32,350 nucleotides of DNA, taken from the NCBI GenBank assembly GCA_910578365.1, contig CAJTRC010000025.1, positions 1 to 32,350 on the forward strand, written 5' to 3'. Positions 16,500 to 24,940 of the stretch are shown here, one piece after another. The notes beneath the pieces were generated by a model, which had not been told where the DNA came from, did not search any database, and saw nothing but the letters and a program-made list of their open reading frames with translations. The DNA comes from an uncultured Muribaculaceae bacterium. GTDB lineage: Bacteria > Bacteroidota > Bacteroidia > Bacteroidales > Muribaculaceae. Position numbers and translations under genes: made by a program. Each line of letters starts with the position of its first letter. Within the stretch, counting starts at the first letter, position 1.

Positions 16500-16531
16500 T
16501 TCGCTTTTTCTCTGCAAAAATACTAAATTTG
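16500..16531 (+). promoter_or_regulatory. Promoter of the S41 protease operon
   Basis: -7 box TAAATTTG at 16524-16531, with TTCG (one mismatch to TTTG) at 16500-16503 and a 20-nt spacer. The leader to ATG 16553 is about 15 nt. Confidence 0.6.
16515..16522 (-). promoter_or_regulatory. -7 box of the rfbC promoter
   Basis: TATTTTTG on the minus strand matches TAnnTTTG, about 54 nt before the rfbC ATG. No convincing -33 TTTG is seen. Confidence 0.5.
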
Positions 16532-16552
16532 CACATAATAAATACACACCTG

Positions 16553-18160
16553 ATGAAAAAATTAATACTGACTATCATGGCCGCGGCAGTTATGCTGCCA
16601 CTGGCCACCAAGATATGCGGCCAGCAGATGCAATTTTCGCCCAACAACAAACTGCGTATGGCCGAGCAGATTATCGAAAATTATTATGTGGAGGATGTTG
16701 ATGCCGATTCCGTTGTGCAGGAGGCGATTGTGGCGATGCTGAAAACTCTCGACCCACACTCGTCGTACTCCAACCCGGAGGAAACCACCGAGCTCACACA
16801 GCCACTCGAAGGCAAGTTCTCGGGTATCGGCATACAGTTCAACATGAGCACCGACACCGTGTACGTGATTCAGACCACCGGCGGCGGCCCAAGCGAGAAA
16901 GTGGGCATAAAACCCGGCGACAAGATTATCAGCGCCAACGATACACTGCTGGCCGGACGCAAGCTGCCGAATTCAAAGATTCTGAAGACCCTGCGCGGCG
17001 AAAAAGGCTCGAAAGTACGCCTGATGGTAATGCGAGGCAACAACCCCGAGCTGCTTGAGTTTGTGGTGACCCGCGACGACATACCCCTGTACAGCGTCAA
17101 CGAGGCATATATGGTCGACGACAAGACCGGCTACATTGCCGTGAGCCGCTTTGCCGAGGAAACTCCCACCGAAGTGCGCCAGGCTGCCGCCAAACTTGCC
17201 AAAAAAGGCATGAAGCAGCTGATTATCGACCTGCAGGACAACGGCGGAGGCTATCTGGGAGCCGCTTGCCAAATGGCTGCTGACTTTCTGCACGCAGGCG
17301 ACCCGGTGGTGTACACTGCCGGACGAAACAGCGCCCCGCAGCACTTTAACCTCGACACCGACGGCAAGTACCTCGACATTCCGGTTGTGGTGATGGTGAA
17401 CCAGTTCTCGGCTTCGGCATCCGAAATATTCTCGGGCGCCATGCAGGACAACGACCGCGGTCTGGTTGTGGGCCGACGCACCTTCGGCAAAGGTCTGGTG
17501 CAGCGTCCGTTCCCATTCCCCGACGGCTCGATGATACGCCTTACCACCGCCCGGTACTATACCCCCTCGGGCCGCTGCATTCAGAAGCACTATGCCAAAG
17601 GCCACAGCGAGGAATATGAACTCGACATGCTCAACCGGCTCAACTCGGGCGAACTGTGGAGCGCCGACTCGATAAAGCTAATCGACAGCCTGCAGTACCG
17701 GACACTGCGCAACCACCGCACCGTATACGGCGGAGGCGGTATTCTACCCGATATTTTCGTGCCGGTCGACACCACCTACTTCACACCCTACTACCGCGCC
17801 ATGCTGGGCAAAGGCTCGCTCAACAGCTACGTACTCAACTACGTGGACACCAACCGCAAGCAGCTGAAGAAACTGTACCCCGACGAGGACAGGTTCTACC
17901 GCGACTTCAATGTAACCGACCGGATGCTCTCCGACCTTGTGGCACGCACCACCGCCGACAGCACTGAATTCAACAGCGAGCAGTGGGAGCGCTCCAAACC
18001 CTATGTAACCGCAATCGTCAAGGGCCTTATTTCGCGCGACTTGTTCGAACGCGGCTCTTTCTCTCGCGCCACAAACATGTTCGATCCTATATTCAAGGCC
18101 GCATACGAGGCCATCAACGACCCTAAACGTTATAACCGGCTGCTGGGCAACACGAAATGA
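16553..18160 (+). CDS. S41 family carboxyl-terminal processing protease
   Basis: Predicted periplasmic serine protease of the Ctp/Tsp type that trims C-termini of envelope proteins. The 535-residue protein starts with a signal peptide (MKKLILTIMAAAVMLPLATKICGQ). A Ctp N-terminal segment follows, then a PDZ domain (about 85-170, GKFSGIGIQF ... GIKPGDKIISAND), then the S41 core. The serine-containing motif is NQFSASASEIFSGAMQD and the general-base lysine lies in RRTFGKGLVQ. The start ATG 16553 fits both the signal peptide and the promoter just upstream; a longer frame to 16394 runs into rfbC. It is the first gene of a four-gene operon and overlaps recQ by 4 nt (ATGA). Confidence 0.94.
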   Translation: MKKLILTIMAAAVMLPLATKICGQQMQFSPNNKLRMAEQIIENYYVEDVDADSVVQEAIVAMLKTLDPHSSYSNPEETTELTQPLEGKFSGIGIQFNMSTDTVYVIQTTGGGPSEKVGIKPGDKIISANDTLLAGRKLPNSKILKTLRGEKGSKVRLMVMRGNNPELLEFVVTRDDIPLYSVNEAYMVDDKTGYIAVSRFAEETPTEVRQAAAKLAKKGMKQLIIDLQDNGGGYLGAACQMAADFLHAGDPVVYTAGRNSAPQHFNLDTDGKYLDIPVVVMVNQFSASASEIFSGAMQDNDRGLVVGRRTFGKGLVQRPFPFPDGSMIRLTTARYYTPSGRCIQKHYAKGHSEEYELDMLNRLNSGELWSADSIKLIDSLQYRTLRNHRTVYGGGGILPDIFVPVDTTYFTPYYRAMLGKGSLNSYVLNYVDTNRKQLKKLYPDEDRFYRDFNVTDRMLSDLVARTTADSTEFNSEQWERSKPYVTAIVKGLISRDLFERGSFSRATNMFDPIFKAAYEAINDPKRYNRLLGNTK

Positions 18161-20289
18161 CGCCAAAAGAAATTCTAAAGAAATTCTATGGCTACGACTC
18201 GTTCCGTCCTGGCCAGGCTGAAATTATCGACGCGGCCATGCAGGGGCGCGACTCGCTGGTGCTGATGCCTACCGGTGGAGGCAAATCGCTGTGTTTTCAG
18301 ATACCTGCCCTGGCGCGTGACGGCTTCACCGTAGTAGTGTCGCCCCTGATAGCTCTGATGGACGACCAGACAGCCGCCCTGCAGGCCAACGGCATACCGG
18401 CGGCGGCTGTACACTCCGGCCACAACGAATCAGACAACCGCGCGGTGATGGAGGCCCTGTTCGAGGGCCACATTAAACTGCTGTACATATCGCCTGAAAG
18501 GCTGCTCCTGGAAATTGACCGCTGGTCGGATTCCATACCGGTAAACCTGTTCGCCATCGACGAGGCACACTGCATATCGCAGTGGGGCCACGATTTCCGG
18601 CCCGTATACACAGACCTGGCACGAATAAAACAGAAATATCCGCACGTGCCGATAATGGCTCTCACCGCCACCGCCGACCGCCTGTGCCGCGGCGACATAG
18701 CCGCGAATCTGAATCTGGCCGCACCCTTTACATGGATTGGCTCGTTCGACCGCCCCAACATTTCGCTGCAAGTGGTAAACAACCCCGGATTGAAAAACAA
18801 AATGCGTGTGATCGCCTCGCTTATACGCAAGCATCCGAACGACTCCGGCATAATTTACTGCCTCAGCCGCAAAAGCGCCGAGGAAATGACCGAACGCATC
18901 AACGCACTCGGTTTCCGTGCCGTATGCTACCACGCCGGCATGAATACCGCCGAACGCTCCGCTGCGCAAAAGGCCTTCATAAACGGCACCGTGCAGGTGG
19001 TGTGCGCCACAATAGCATTCGGCATGGGCATCGACAAGAGCAACATACGCTATGTGGTACACAACAATCTGCCATCCAACATCGAAAGCTACTACCAGGA
19101 AATAGGTCGTGCCGGACGCGACGGCCTGCCGGCCCATGCTCTGATGTTCTACTCCATGGCCGATATGATTACTCTGCGTAACTTCGCCGAGGAGTCGGGC
19201 CGCAGCAGTGTAAGCAACGAAAAACTGCAGCAGATGCTCAAATTCGCCCAGGCCGGAGTATGCCGCCGCCGCATACTGCTGAGTTACTTCGGCGAAACAG
19301 CCGCTCACGACTGCGGCAACTGCGACATCTGCCTCAATCCGCCACACCGTTTCGATGGCACCACTCTGGCTCAAATGGCCCTGAGCGCATCGATACGCGT
19401 GGGTGGAAAAGCCGGCATGTATATGCTCAACGACATTCTGCGCGGCTCACTCAAGTCCGATATCAGGCGACTGGGTTTCGACCGCATAAAAACATTCGGA
19501 GCCGGACGCGACCTGAATGTGGCCCAATGGAACCACTACCTGTCGCAGATGGTGCAGCTGGGACTGTTCGAGATTGCCTACGACGAAAGTAACCACCTGC
19601 ACCCCACCCCATTCGGCATGGATGTGGTGTATGGCCGCGCACGCATCGAACTGGCACGCTACGCGCCCGAACAGACTAAAGACGAAAAAAAACGCCGCGG
19701 CAGAATTCCGGACCTCGACGTGCCGGCGCTGTCACCCGAAGAAGAACTATTCGAGCAACTCAAAACCATACGTATGGCCATTTCGCAGAAAGACGGCATA
19801 GCGCCTTACATGGTATTCAGCGACGCCACCCTGCAGGATATGGCTCACCGCCGCCCGAAGACCTTAGAGGAAATGGCCGATATAAGCGGTGTGGGCGAAC
19901 GCAAGCTTGTGCGCTTCGGCAGCCGCTTCATTCAGGCAATACGCAAGTTCGAGGGCATGACGGCGACTCTGCCACAGGGCAGCAGCATGAAGCAGACTCT
20001 GATACTGTACAACAGCGGCCTGCCCGTGCCGGAGATAGCCCGAGAACGCGGATTGTCGGAAAGCACTGTCTACACCCATATAGCCAAACTGATAAGCGAA
20101 GACATGATTACCCAGTTCGGCACCCTGCTCACTCGCAAGCAGTACGAAGACATCCTGGACATCCGACGCCGGTATCCCGATAACTACTCAGACCATCTGT
20201 CTGAACGACTCCGCCCCCTTGCAGGAGTGGCAATGGCCATATATAACTACCAGCAACGACACGCGGCGGCGCGCACCCAAAACCACTGA
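18157..20289 (+). CDS. recQ: ATP-dependent DNA helicase RecQ
   Basis: 3'-5' helicase for recombination and fork repair. The 710-residue protein has Walker A MPTGGGKS with K43, the DEAH box at 135-138 (FAIDEAHCISQWGHDFRP), motif VI around QEIGRAGRDG (314-323), and the zinc-binding cysteines C369, C386, C389 and C392. The winged-helix RQC domain lies at about 405-500 and an HRDC domain at about 525-600. The C-terminal extension (about 612-665, GLPVPEIARERGLSESTVYTHIAKLI) is a helix-turn-helix of the RecQ C-terminal type found in many Bacteroidota and Firmicutes. It overlaps the protease gene by 4 nt and is followed after 2 nt by the MBOAT gene. Confidence 0.97.
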   Translation: MTPKEILKKFYGYDSFRPGQAEIIDAAMQGRDSLVLMPTGGGKSLCFQIPALARDGFTVVVSPLIALMDDQTAALQANGIPAAAVHSGHNESDNRAVMEALFEGHIKLLYISPERLLLEIDRWSDSIPVNLFAIDEAHCISQWGHDFRPVYTDLARIKQKYPHVPIMALTATADRLCRGDIAANLNLAAPFTWIGSFDRPNISLQVVNNPGLKNKMRVIASLIRKHPNDSGIIYCLSRKSAEEMTERINALGFRAVCYHAGMNTAERSAAQKAFINGTVQVVCATIAFGMGIDKSNIRYVVHNNLPSNIESYYQEIGRAGRDGLPAHALMFYSMADMITLRNFAEESGRSSVSNEKLQQMLKFAQAGVCRRRILLSYFGETAAHDCGNCDICLNPPHRFDGTTLAQMALSASIRVGGKAGMYMLNDILRGSLKSDIRRLGFDRIKTFGAGRDLNVAQWNHYLSQMVQLGLFEIAYDESNHLHPTPFGMDVVYGRARIELARYAPEQTKDEKKRRGRIPDLDVPALSPEEELFEQLKTIRMAISQKDGIAPYMVFSDATLQDMAHRRPKTLEEMADISGVGERKLVRFGSRFIQAIRKFEGMTATLPQGSSMKQTLILYNSGLPVPEIARERGLSESTVYTHIAKLISEDMITQFGTLLTRKQYEDILDIRRRYPDNYSDHLSERLRPLAGVAMAIYNYQQRHAAARTQNH

Positions 20290-20291
20290 CA

Positions 20292-21800
20292 ATGCAGTTT
20301 ACCGAAATACTTTTCGCCATATTCATGCTTACGGTGTTTGTGCTTTACTGGCTGATGTTACGCAGCCGGGTCAAGACCCAAAACATGCTTCTGCTGGCGG
20401 CAAGCTATTTCTTTTACGGATGGTGGGACTGGCGTTTTCTGGGACTGATAATCCTCACCACAACCACTACATACCTCACCGGACTGTTTGCAGCCCGAAG
20501 GTACGGGCGACTGCTTACAGCTCTGAACATAGTATTCAACATAGGCATACTGATAATATTCAAATACCTGAATTTCTTCTCGGAAAATCTGCAGCGGCTG
20601 CTGAGTGTATTCGGATGGAATCTCGACTGGTTCACAATTGACGTACTGCTGCCGGTGGGTATCTCGTTCTATACTTTCCAGGCGATAGCGTATTCAGTCG
20701 ATGTGTACAAAGGCCGTGCGGCCGTGTGTACGAATCCTGTTACATTTGCCACCTTCATAGCCTATTTTCCGCAGTTGGTGGCCGGTCCTATCGAACGGGC
20801 ATCGCAACTGTTGCCACAGATTGCGCATGCAAGGCAATGGAACCGAGCCATGGCCTCCTCGGGGCTACGGCTGATACTATTCGGACTGATGAAGAAATTG
20901 TGCGTGGCCGACATGCTCGCCTTGTATTCCGACCGTATTTACGCCCAGATACCCGGAAATCCGATATTGGTTCTGTTGGGCGGCATTGTGTTCTCGATAG
21001 AAATCTATTGCGATTTCTCGGCGTACAGCGAGATAGCCCGCGGAGTATCGCGTCTGCTCGGCATAGAGCTGATGGCCAATTTCCGTTTTCCGTATTTCTC
21101 GCGCAACATACTTGAATTCTGGCAGCGATGGCATATATCGCTGATGCTGTGGTTCAGAGATTACCTGTACATACCCCTGGGAGGCAACCGGCGCGGTCAT
21201 ACCCGCGCCATGTGGAACACTGTGCTGGTGTTCGTGGTGTCGGGAATATGGCACGGAGCCGCCTGGAACTTTATAATCTGGGGCATATACTGGGCCGCAG
21301 TGTACGTGGCGGCTAAAACATTGCTGCACATGCGGCGTCCGTCAGGCTCGACCACAGCACGCGATTTACCCTCAATAATACTGACTTTCGGTACTGTGGC
21401 ATTCGGGTTCTATCTTTTCCGCTGTTCGGAATGGAGCCAGCTCGCCACCGGTTTCTCGGGAATATGGGTTTATCTGCTTGTTTTCGGCGTGCTGTGGCTT
21501 ATCGCCACATTTATCTGCCGAAAAGGCTGGCTGCGGCCGACGGTAGCCGGGCTGGCAGTGGCAGCCATTATCGCCATAGCATTTATAGGATTCCGCAACT
21601 GGCTGTATCTGCTTAAAATATGGTGGATGCTGCCTGCGGCCGTGGTTATGGTTACCGAATGGAAGTGCCGCGCAATGGATTACCCGCTTGAACGGTTCGG
21701 CAGTAGCCCATGGGCGCGTATAGCCTATTACTGGCTGTGCATAGGGTGCATAATAATCAGCGAGCCGGTGGAAATGACTTTCATTTATTTTCAGTTCTGA
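20292..21800 (+). CDS. MBOAT family O-acyltransferase (AlgI/DltB-like)
   Basis: Polytopic inner-membrane protein that passes acyl groups across the membrane, typically for O-acetylation of an exported polysaccharide. The 502 residues hold roughly a dozen hydrophobic segments. Family landmarks are ISFYTFQAIAYSVDVYKG (124-141), FPQLVAGPIERA (159-170), EFWQRWHISLMLWFRDYLYIPLGGNR (275-300) and the invariant catalytic-type histidine H321 in SGIWHGAAWNF. The gene begins 2 nt after recQ and its TGA overlaps the ATG of the next gene (TGATG). The SGNH-like product that follows is the usual partner that moves the acyl group onto the acceptor. The polymer being modified is unknown. Confidence 0.93.
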   Translation: MQFTEILFAIFMLTVFVLYWLMLRSRVKTQNMLLLAASYFFYGWWDWRFLGLIILTTTTTYLTGLFAARRYGRLLTALNIVFNIGILIIFKYLNFFSENLQRLLSVFGWNLDWFTIDVLLPVGISFYTFQAIAYSVDVYKGRAAVCTNPVTFATFIAYFPQLVAGPIERASQLLPQIAHARQWNRAMASSGLRLILFGLMKKLCVADMLALYSDRIYAQIPGNPILVLLGGIVFSIEIYCDFSAYSEIARGVSRLLGIELMANFRFPYFSRNILEFWQRWHISLMLWFRDYLYIPLGGNRRGHTRAMWNTVLVFVVSGIWHGAAWNFIIWGIYWAAVYVAAKTLLHMRRPSGSTTARDLPSIILTFGTVAFGFYLFRCSEWSQLATGFSGIWVYLLVFGVLWLIATFICRKGWLRPTVAGLAVAAIIAIAFIGFRNWLYLLKIWWMLPAAVVMVTEWKCRAMDYPLERFGSSPWARIAYYWLCIGCIIISEPVEMTFIYFQF

Positions 21801-22867
21801 TGAATACAACGGCCCGTTCGATAATCAGATTCATGCAGCGCACGGTGCTGGTGGCAAGTCCGCCGGTACTGGTTGCCCTGCTATGGTATATCTGCACCGA
21901 CCCATACAAGGTATTGCGGCACTACGACTGTTATCTGCCCGACCCTACAGAAAATCCGGCACGCATAGGCATGAACAAAGGGCTGGTTACATTCGCTAAT
22001 TTCCACGACCGCGTGGCTCAGGATCACAGCTACAACGCTTTCATATTCGGCTCGTCGATATCGTGCTACTACGATGCCGAAACGTGGCAGCAACTGGCTG
22101 ACTCAAGCGGCCGCGCCAAGGCATACCACTTTGATTCGTCATCGGAGAGTCTGCCGTCTATGGCCGCCAAAATAAAGTATCTCGACGAACTCGGCCAGCC
22201 ACTGGATTTCGCACTCGTTGTCCTCGACCCCATAATAATGGGTAGCGATGAATCCGCGGGACCTGCCTTCGTGAATCCGCCGCAGCTTCAGCACACGCTT
22301 GCCGGGCGGCTGAGCTATCATTACACTTATTTCAGAGCGGCTACAAACGCCGATTTCCTGAAAAGCTGGATTCCGGCACAAATCAGCGGGCAGCCCTGCA
22401 ACAACGGGCGCAATATGATTTTCGAGCCACAGCCTATAATATATGACCCGCTTATCAATCAGGAGTCAATTCCTGCCTGGGATTCCATAATCGCCGCCGA
22501 CCCGGCGGCTTTCTACAGCATGCATCCGCTGCAGGCATCGCCTGCAGAAATCTCCGTGGCCGATGCCTGCCTCACCGGCCGACGGGCCGATGCGGTAAAA
22601 AACATAGCGGAGATATTCAAAAAGCACAAAACCGATTTCCGGGTGGTGATAGGCCCCAACCGTCGCAAAACGGTACTCAATCCGGCCGATTTGCAGCTGA
22701 TGCAATCGGTATTCGGGGCGGAAAGGGTACACGATTACAGTTTCTCGCTTGCCAACGCACTCGAACAGGACACCCTGCTTTACGACAACACGCATTACCG
22801 CCCGGTTTTTGCCGACCGTATCATGCGGCTGGTTTATCAGCGCAACCGGTATAAGAGCTTGCGGTAA
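21800..22867 (+). CDS. SGNH-hydrolase-like partner of the MBOAT protein
   Basis: I do not recognise a named family. The 355-residue protein has one N-terminal membrane segment (about 15-32), after which the bulk should be periplasmic. Two blocks suggest an SGNH/AlgX/DltD-like fold: FIFGSSISCYY with S85/S86 as nucleophile candidates, and YDNTHYRPVFADRI with D329 and H332 in the Asp-x-x-His arrangement. Together with the upstream MBOAT gene, which it overlaps by one base, this suggests the second half of an envelope O-acylation machine (inference). Start is ATG 21800; a longer frame from 21710 lies inside the MBOAT gene. Its last 31 nt overlap the end of the opposite-strand GT25 gene. Confidence 0.72.
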   Translation: MNTTARSIIRFMQRTVLVASPPVLVALLWYICTDPYKVLRHYDCYLPDPTENPARIGMNKGLVTFANFHDRVAQDHSYNAFIFGSSISCYYDAETWQQLADSSGRAKAYHFDSSSESLPSMAAKIKYLDELGQPLDFALVVLDPIIMGSDESAGPAFVNPPQLQHTLAGRLSYHYTYFRAATNADFLKSWIPAQISGQPCNNGRNMIFEPQPIIYDPLINQESIPAWDSIIAADPAAFYSMHPLQASPAEISVADACLTGRRADAVKNIAEIFKKHKTDFRVVIGPNRRKTVLNPADLQLMQSVFGAERVHDYSFSLANALEQDTLLYDNTHYRPVFADRIMRLVYQRNRYKSLR

Positions 22868-23553
22868 CCCAATTTCAGACGCCACACAAGCGGTGTCATC
22901 AGCCGGCTGTAGCGCGTGGACAACGACGAGGGAAACAGACCGGTAAAACTGCCCTGGGTGGCTATGGCGGGCTGCATCCACCAGTAATTCAGCAGCCCGC
23001 TGTCCAGCATCAGGCGATGAAAGGTGTCGATTGGCCGGTCGAGTTTGTGGCTGCGGGCAAAGTCGAGCACTGCCTGTGCGCCGGCACGGTTTATATAATA
23101 GCAGCCTGCCAGACGGTCGCGGTCGCCGGGATATACCAGCTGCCCCTTGCGGCGCCGGCTGTGCGGCACAAACCTCAGGCGCGTATCCTCAAGTGAAAGT
23201 ATCGCAGGCCCCGGACAGGCTGTGTCGAGCTGGCGCAGTGCCTCGGGCAGCAGCGTGCCGAAGCGCGTAAACAGCACCGCGTCGTCTTCCATAATCACGG
23301 CACCCGACCAGTTCTGGGCAACAATGCGTTCACACGCGAGCAGATGCTTATAGCTGCACGATGTATAGGCATTAGCTCCTCCGAAACTGTCGCAGAAATA
23401 CTCGTCGAGCACCTGAGGTGTCACCTGCGGGATATCTCCCCGCAGCATGTACTCGAATTCAAGGCCGTGGCGCTGCATCATTGACTCGATATGTCGGGCA
23501 CGGGCCTCGTAGCCACAAGCTACGTGCAATACTATTATATTCGGCTGTGGCAT
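22837..23553 (-). CDS. Glycosyltransferase family 25
   Basis: Predicted LPS or surface-glycan galactosyl/glucosyl-type transferase. The 238-residue protein resembles the Glyco_transf_25 family: N-terminal IIVLHVACGYEARARHIESMMQRHGLEFEYM, central CSYKHLLACERIVAQNWSGAVIMEDDAVL with the acidic EDD metal motif near 92-95, and YYINRAGAQAVLDFA further on. The start ATG overlaps the stop of the DUF4491 gene (TGATG), making a two-gene operon. The gene ends 31 nt inside the oppositely oriented SGNH-like gene. It has no membrane segment and should act at the cytoplasmic face. Confidence 0.88.
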   Translation of the reverse strand: MPQPNIIVLHVACGYEARARHIESMMQRHGLEFEYMLRGDIPQVTPQVLDEYFCDSFGGANAYTSCSYKHLLACERIVAQNWSGAVIMEDDAVLFTRFGTLLPEALRQLDTACPGPAILSLEDTRLRFVPHSRRRKGQLVYPGDRDRLAGCYYINRAGAQAVLDFARSHKLDRPIDTFHRLMLDSGLLNYWWMQPAIATQGSFTGLFPSSLSTRYSRLMTPLVWRLKLGYRKLLYRLR

Positions 23554-23864
23554 CAGTATTTTCGTTTGGGATTAGCCGGGAACCAGCCTTTACGCACACG
23601 GTCGCGCTGCTCGAATATTTCCTTTATAGTCCAGAACGACGAGAAGGCTACAACTCCGAGCAGAGTCGATACCGCCACATCGGCCACACACACCGAGGCG
23701 ACGCACGAAGCGATTCCGAGCAGCAGAAACCACCACCAGCATTTCACGCCGAAATAATACTCGCACTTTATTACTATAGGATGAAAAACGCCTATTATCA
23801 AAAAAGTACTCAGGCCGATAGCAAGGCCCATAAGCCCGTGGGCTGTCAGAAATTCTGTAATCAT
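23553..23864 (-). CDS. DUF4491 family small membrane protein
   Basis: 103 residues with three hydrophobic segments: about 10-27 (LMGLAIGLSTFLIIGVF), 43-60 (WWWFLLLGIASCVASVCV) and 63-80 (AVSTLLGVVAFSSFW). The pattern FHPIVIKCEYYFG-x-CWWWF and the end AFSSFWTIKEIFEQRDRVRKGWFPANPKR fit DUF4491, a Bacteroidota family of unknown function and about 100 residues. It shares an operon with the GT25 gene. The ATG lies only 4 nt past a -7-like box, so its transcript may have almost no leader. No function can be given. Confidence 0.9.
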   Translation of the reverse strand: MITEFLTAHGLMGLAIGLSTFLIIGVFHPIVIKCEYYFGVKCWWWFLLLGIASCVASVCVADVAVSTLLGVVAFSSFWTIKEIFEQRDRVRKGWFPANPKRKY

Positions 23865-23868
23865 ATTG

Positions 23869-23876
23869 CAAAAATA
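23869..23876 (-). promoter_or_regulatory. -7 box immediately before the DUF4491 start
   Basis: TATTTTTG on the minus strand matches TAnnTTTG and ends 4 nt before the ATG at 23864. No clear -33 TTTG is present, so the promoter is tentative. Confidence 0.4.
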
Positions 23877-23961
23877 ATCAGTTTCCGCGGCTTAACTTGG
23901 AGCGACGGCGGCATTTAATAAACATTAACACCTTTTTCGTCGCGCTCTCACTTTTTTAGGC

Positions 23962-23969
23962 TAACTTTG
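23962..23969 (+). promoter_or_regulatory. -7 box of the greA operon promoter
   Basis: TAACTTTG matches TAnnTTTG exactly. A TTTTT run at 23933-23937 is the only -33 candidate, at a somewhat long spacing. The leader to ATG 24051 is about 75 nt. Confidence 0.6.
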
Positions 23970-24050
23970 CGTCAGAATTTCTGAGGGGCTCAGCCAGACA
24001 TGGCCGAGTCGCTTATTTTTTTTAATCTCTCAAAAAAACACAGAATCATC

Positions 24051-24521
24051 ATGGCTATCACTTATATGACCAAAGAGGGCTACAAGAAAAAGATGGACGA
24101 AATTGCCTATCTCGAATCTGTAAAACGCCCCGAAATTTCACGTGCTATCGCCGAGGCCCGCGACAAAGGCGACCTCTCGGAAAACGCTGAATACGATGCC
24201 GCCAAGGAGGCACAAGGCATGCTCGAAATGAAAATATCGCAGCTCAAAGACCTCGTGGCCAATGCACGCATCATTGACGACTCAAAACTCAACACCGACG
24301 AGATTCAGATTCTCAACCGCGTAAAAATCAAAAACGTGGCCAACGGCATGACTATGGAGTACACAATTGTTGCCGACTCCGAGGCCAACCTCAAGGAAAA
24401 GAAAATCGCTTCGTCGACTCCCATTGCCCAGGGTCTGCTGGGCCACAAGCTGGGCGAAGTGGTGGAAATACGTGTACCCTCCGGCCTGATGAAATTTGAA
24501 ATCGTGGAAATTTCATTCTGA
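24051..24521 (+). CDS. greA: Transcription elongation factor GreA
   Basis: Enters the secondary channel of RNA polymerase and stimulates cleavage of backtracked RNA. The 156-residue protein has the N-terminal coiled coil with the acidic tip GDLSENAEYDAAKE, D41 and E44 at the same positions as in E. coli GreA. The C-terminal FKBP-like globule ends with SSTPIAQGLLGHKLGEVVEIRVPSG. Start is ATG 24051 (MAITYMTKEGYKK); the longer frame from 24000 adds 17 unmatched residues. First gene of a four-gene run with gaps of 15, 11 and 3 nt. Confidence 0.97.
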   Translation: MAITYMTKEGYKKKMDEIAYLESVKRPEISRAIAEARDKGDLSENAEYDAAKEAQGMLEMKISQLKDLVANARIIDDSKLNTDEIQILNRVKIKNVANGMTMEYTIVADSEANLKEKKIASSTPIAQGLLGHKLGEVVEIRVPSGLMKFEIVEISF

Positions 24522-24536
24522 TAAACCGCTCTACAA

Positions 24537-24929
24537 ATGGCAACCATATTCTCCAAAATTGCCGCCGGCGAAATTCCTTCGTACCGTGTGGCAGCCGACG
24601 AAAAGCACTATGCTTTCCTCGACATCAACCCCGTGACTCCGGGCCACGTACTGGTTATCCCGCGCAAAGAAGTCGACTACATATTCGACCTTGACGAGCA
24701 GGACTATACCGAACTGATGCTCTTTGCACGCCGCGTGGCCAAGGCCATGAAAAAGGCCATACCATGCAAGCGCATAGCAGTGGCCGTTATGGGCATGGAA
24801 GTGCCCCACACCCATGTTCACCTGGCTCCCATCAACTCCGAGGGTGACCTCCAGTTCAGTAAAAAAACTCCACTGCCCGCCGAGCAGATGCAGAGTATTG
24901 CCGACAAAATCGCAGCTGAATTCGAATAA
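24537..24929 (+). CDS. HIT family protein
   Basis: Histidine-triad nucleotide hydrolase or transferase, often acting on AMP-amine conjugates or dinucleoside polyphosphates. The triad HTHVHL lies at residues 91-96 (H91, H93, H95) in a 130-residue protein of typical Hint length. FSKIAAGEIPSYRVAADEKHYAFLDINPVTPGHVLVIPRKEVD is the standard N-terminal half. It follows greA by 15 nt, a pairing often seen in Bacteroidota. The physiological substrate is unknown. Confidence 0.95.
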   Translation: MATIFSKIAAGEIPSYRVAADEKHYAFLDINPVTPGHVLVIPRKEVDYIFDLDEQDYTELMLFARRVAKAMKKAIPCKRIAVAVMGMEVPHTHVHLAPINSEGDLQFSKKTPLPAEQMQSIADKIAAEFE

Positions 24930-24940
24930 CAGGGCCCACA

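Noticed and set aside
16394..16552. 53-residue N-terminal extension of the S41 protease
   Set aside because: It would cross the divergent promoter and the start of rfbC and would bury the signal peptide.
20219..20641. 140-codon plus-strand frame at the recQ/MBOAT junction
   Set aside because: Overlaps two clear genes in another frame and shows no recognisable protein features.
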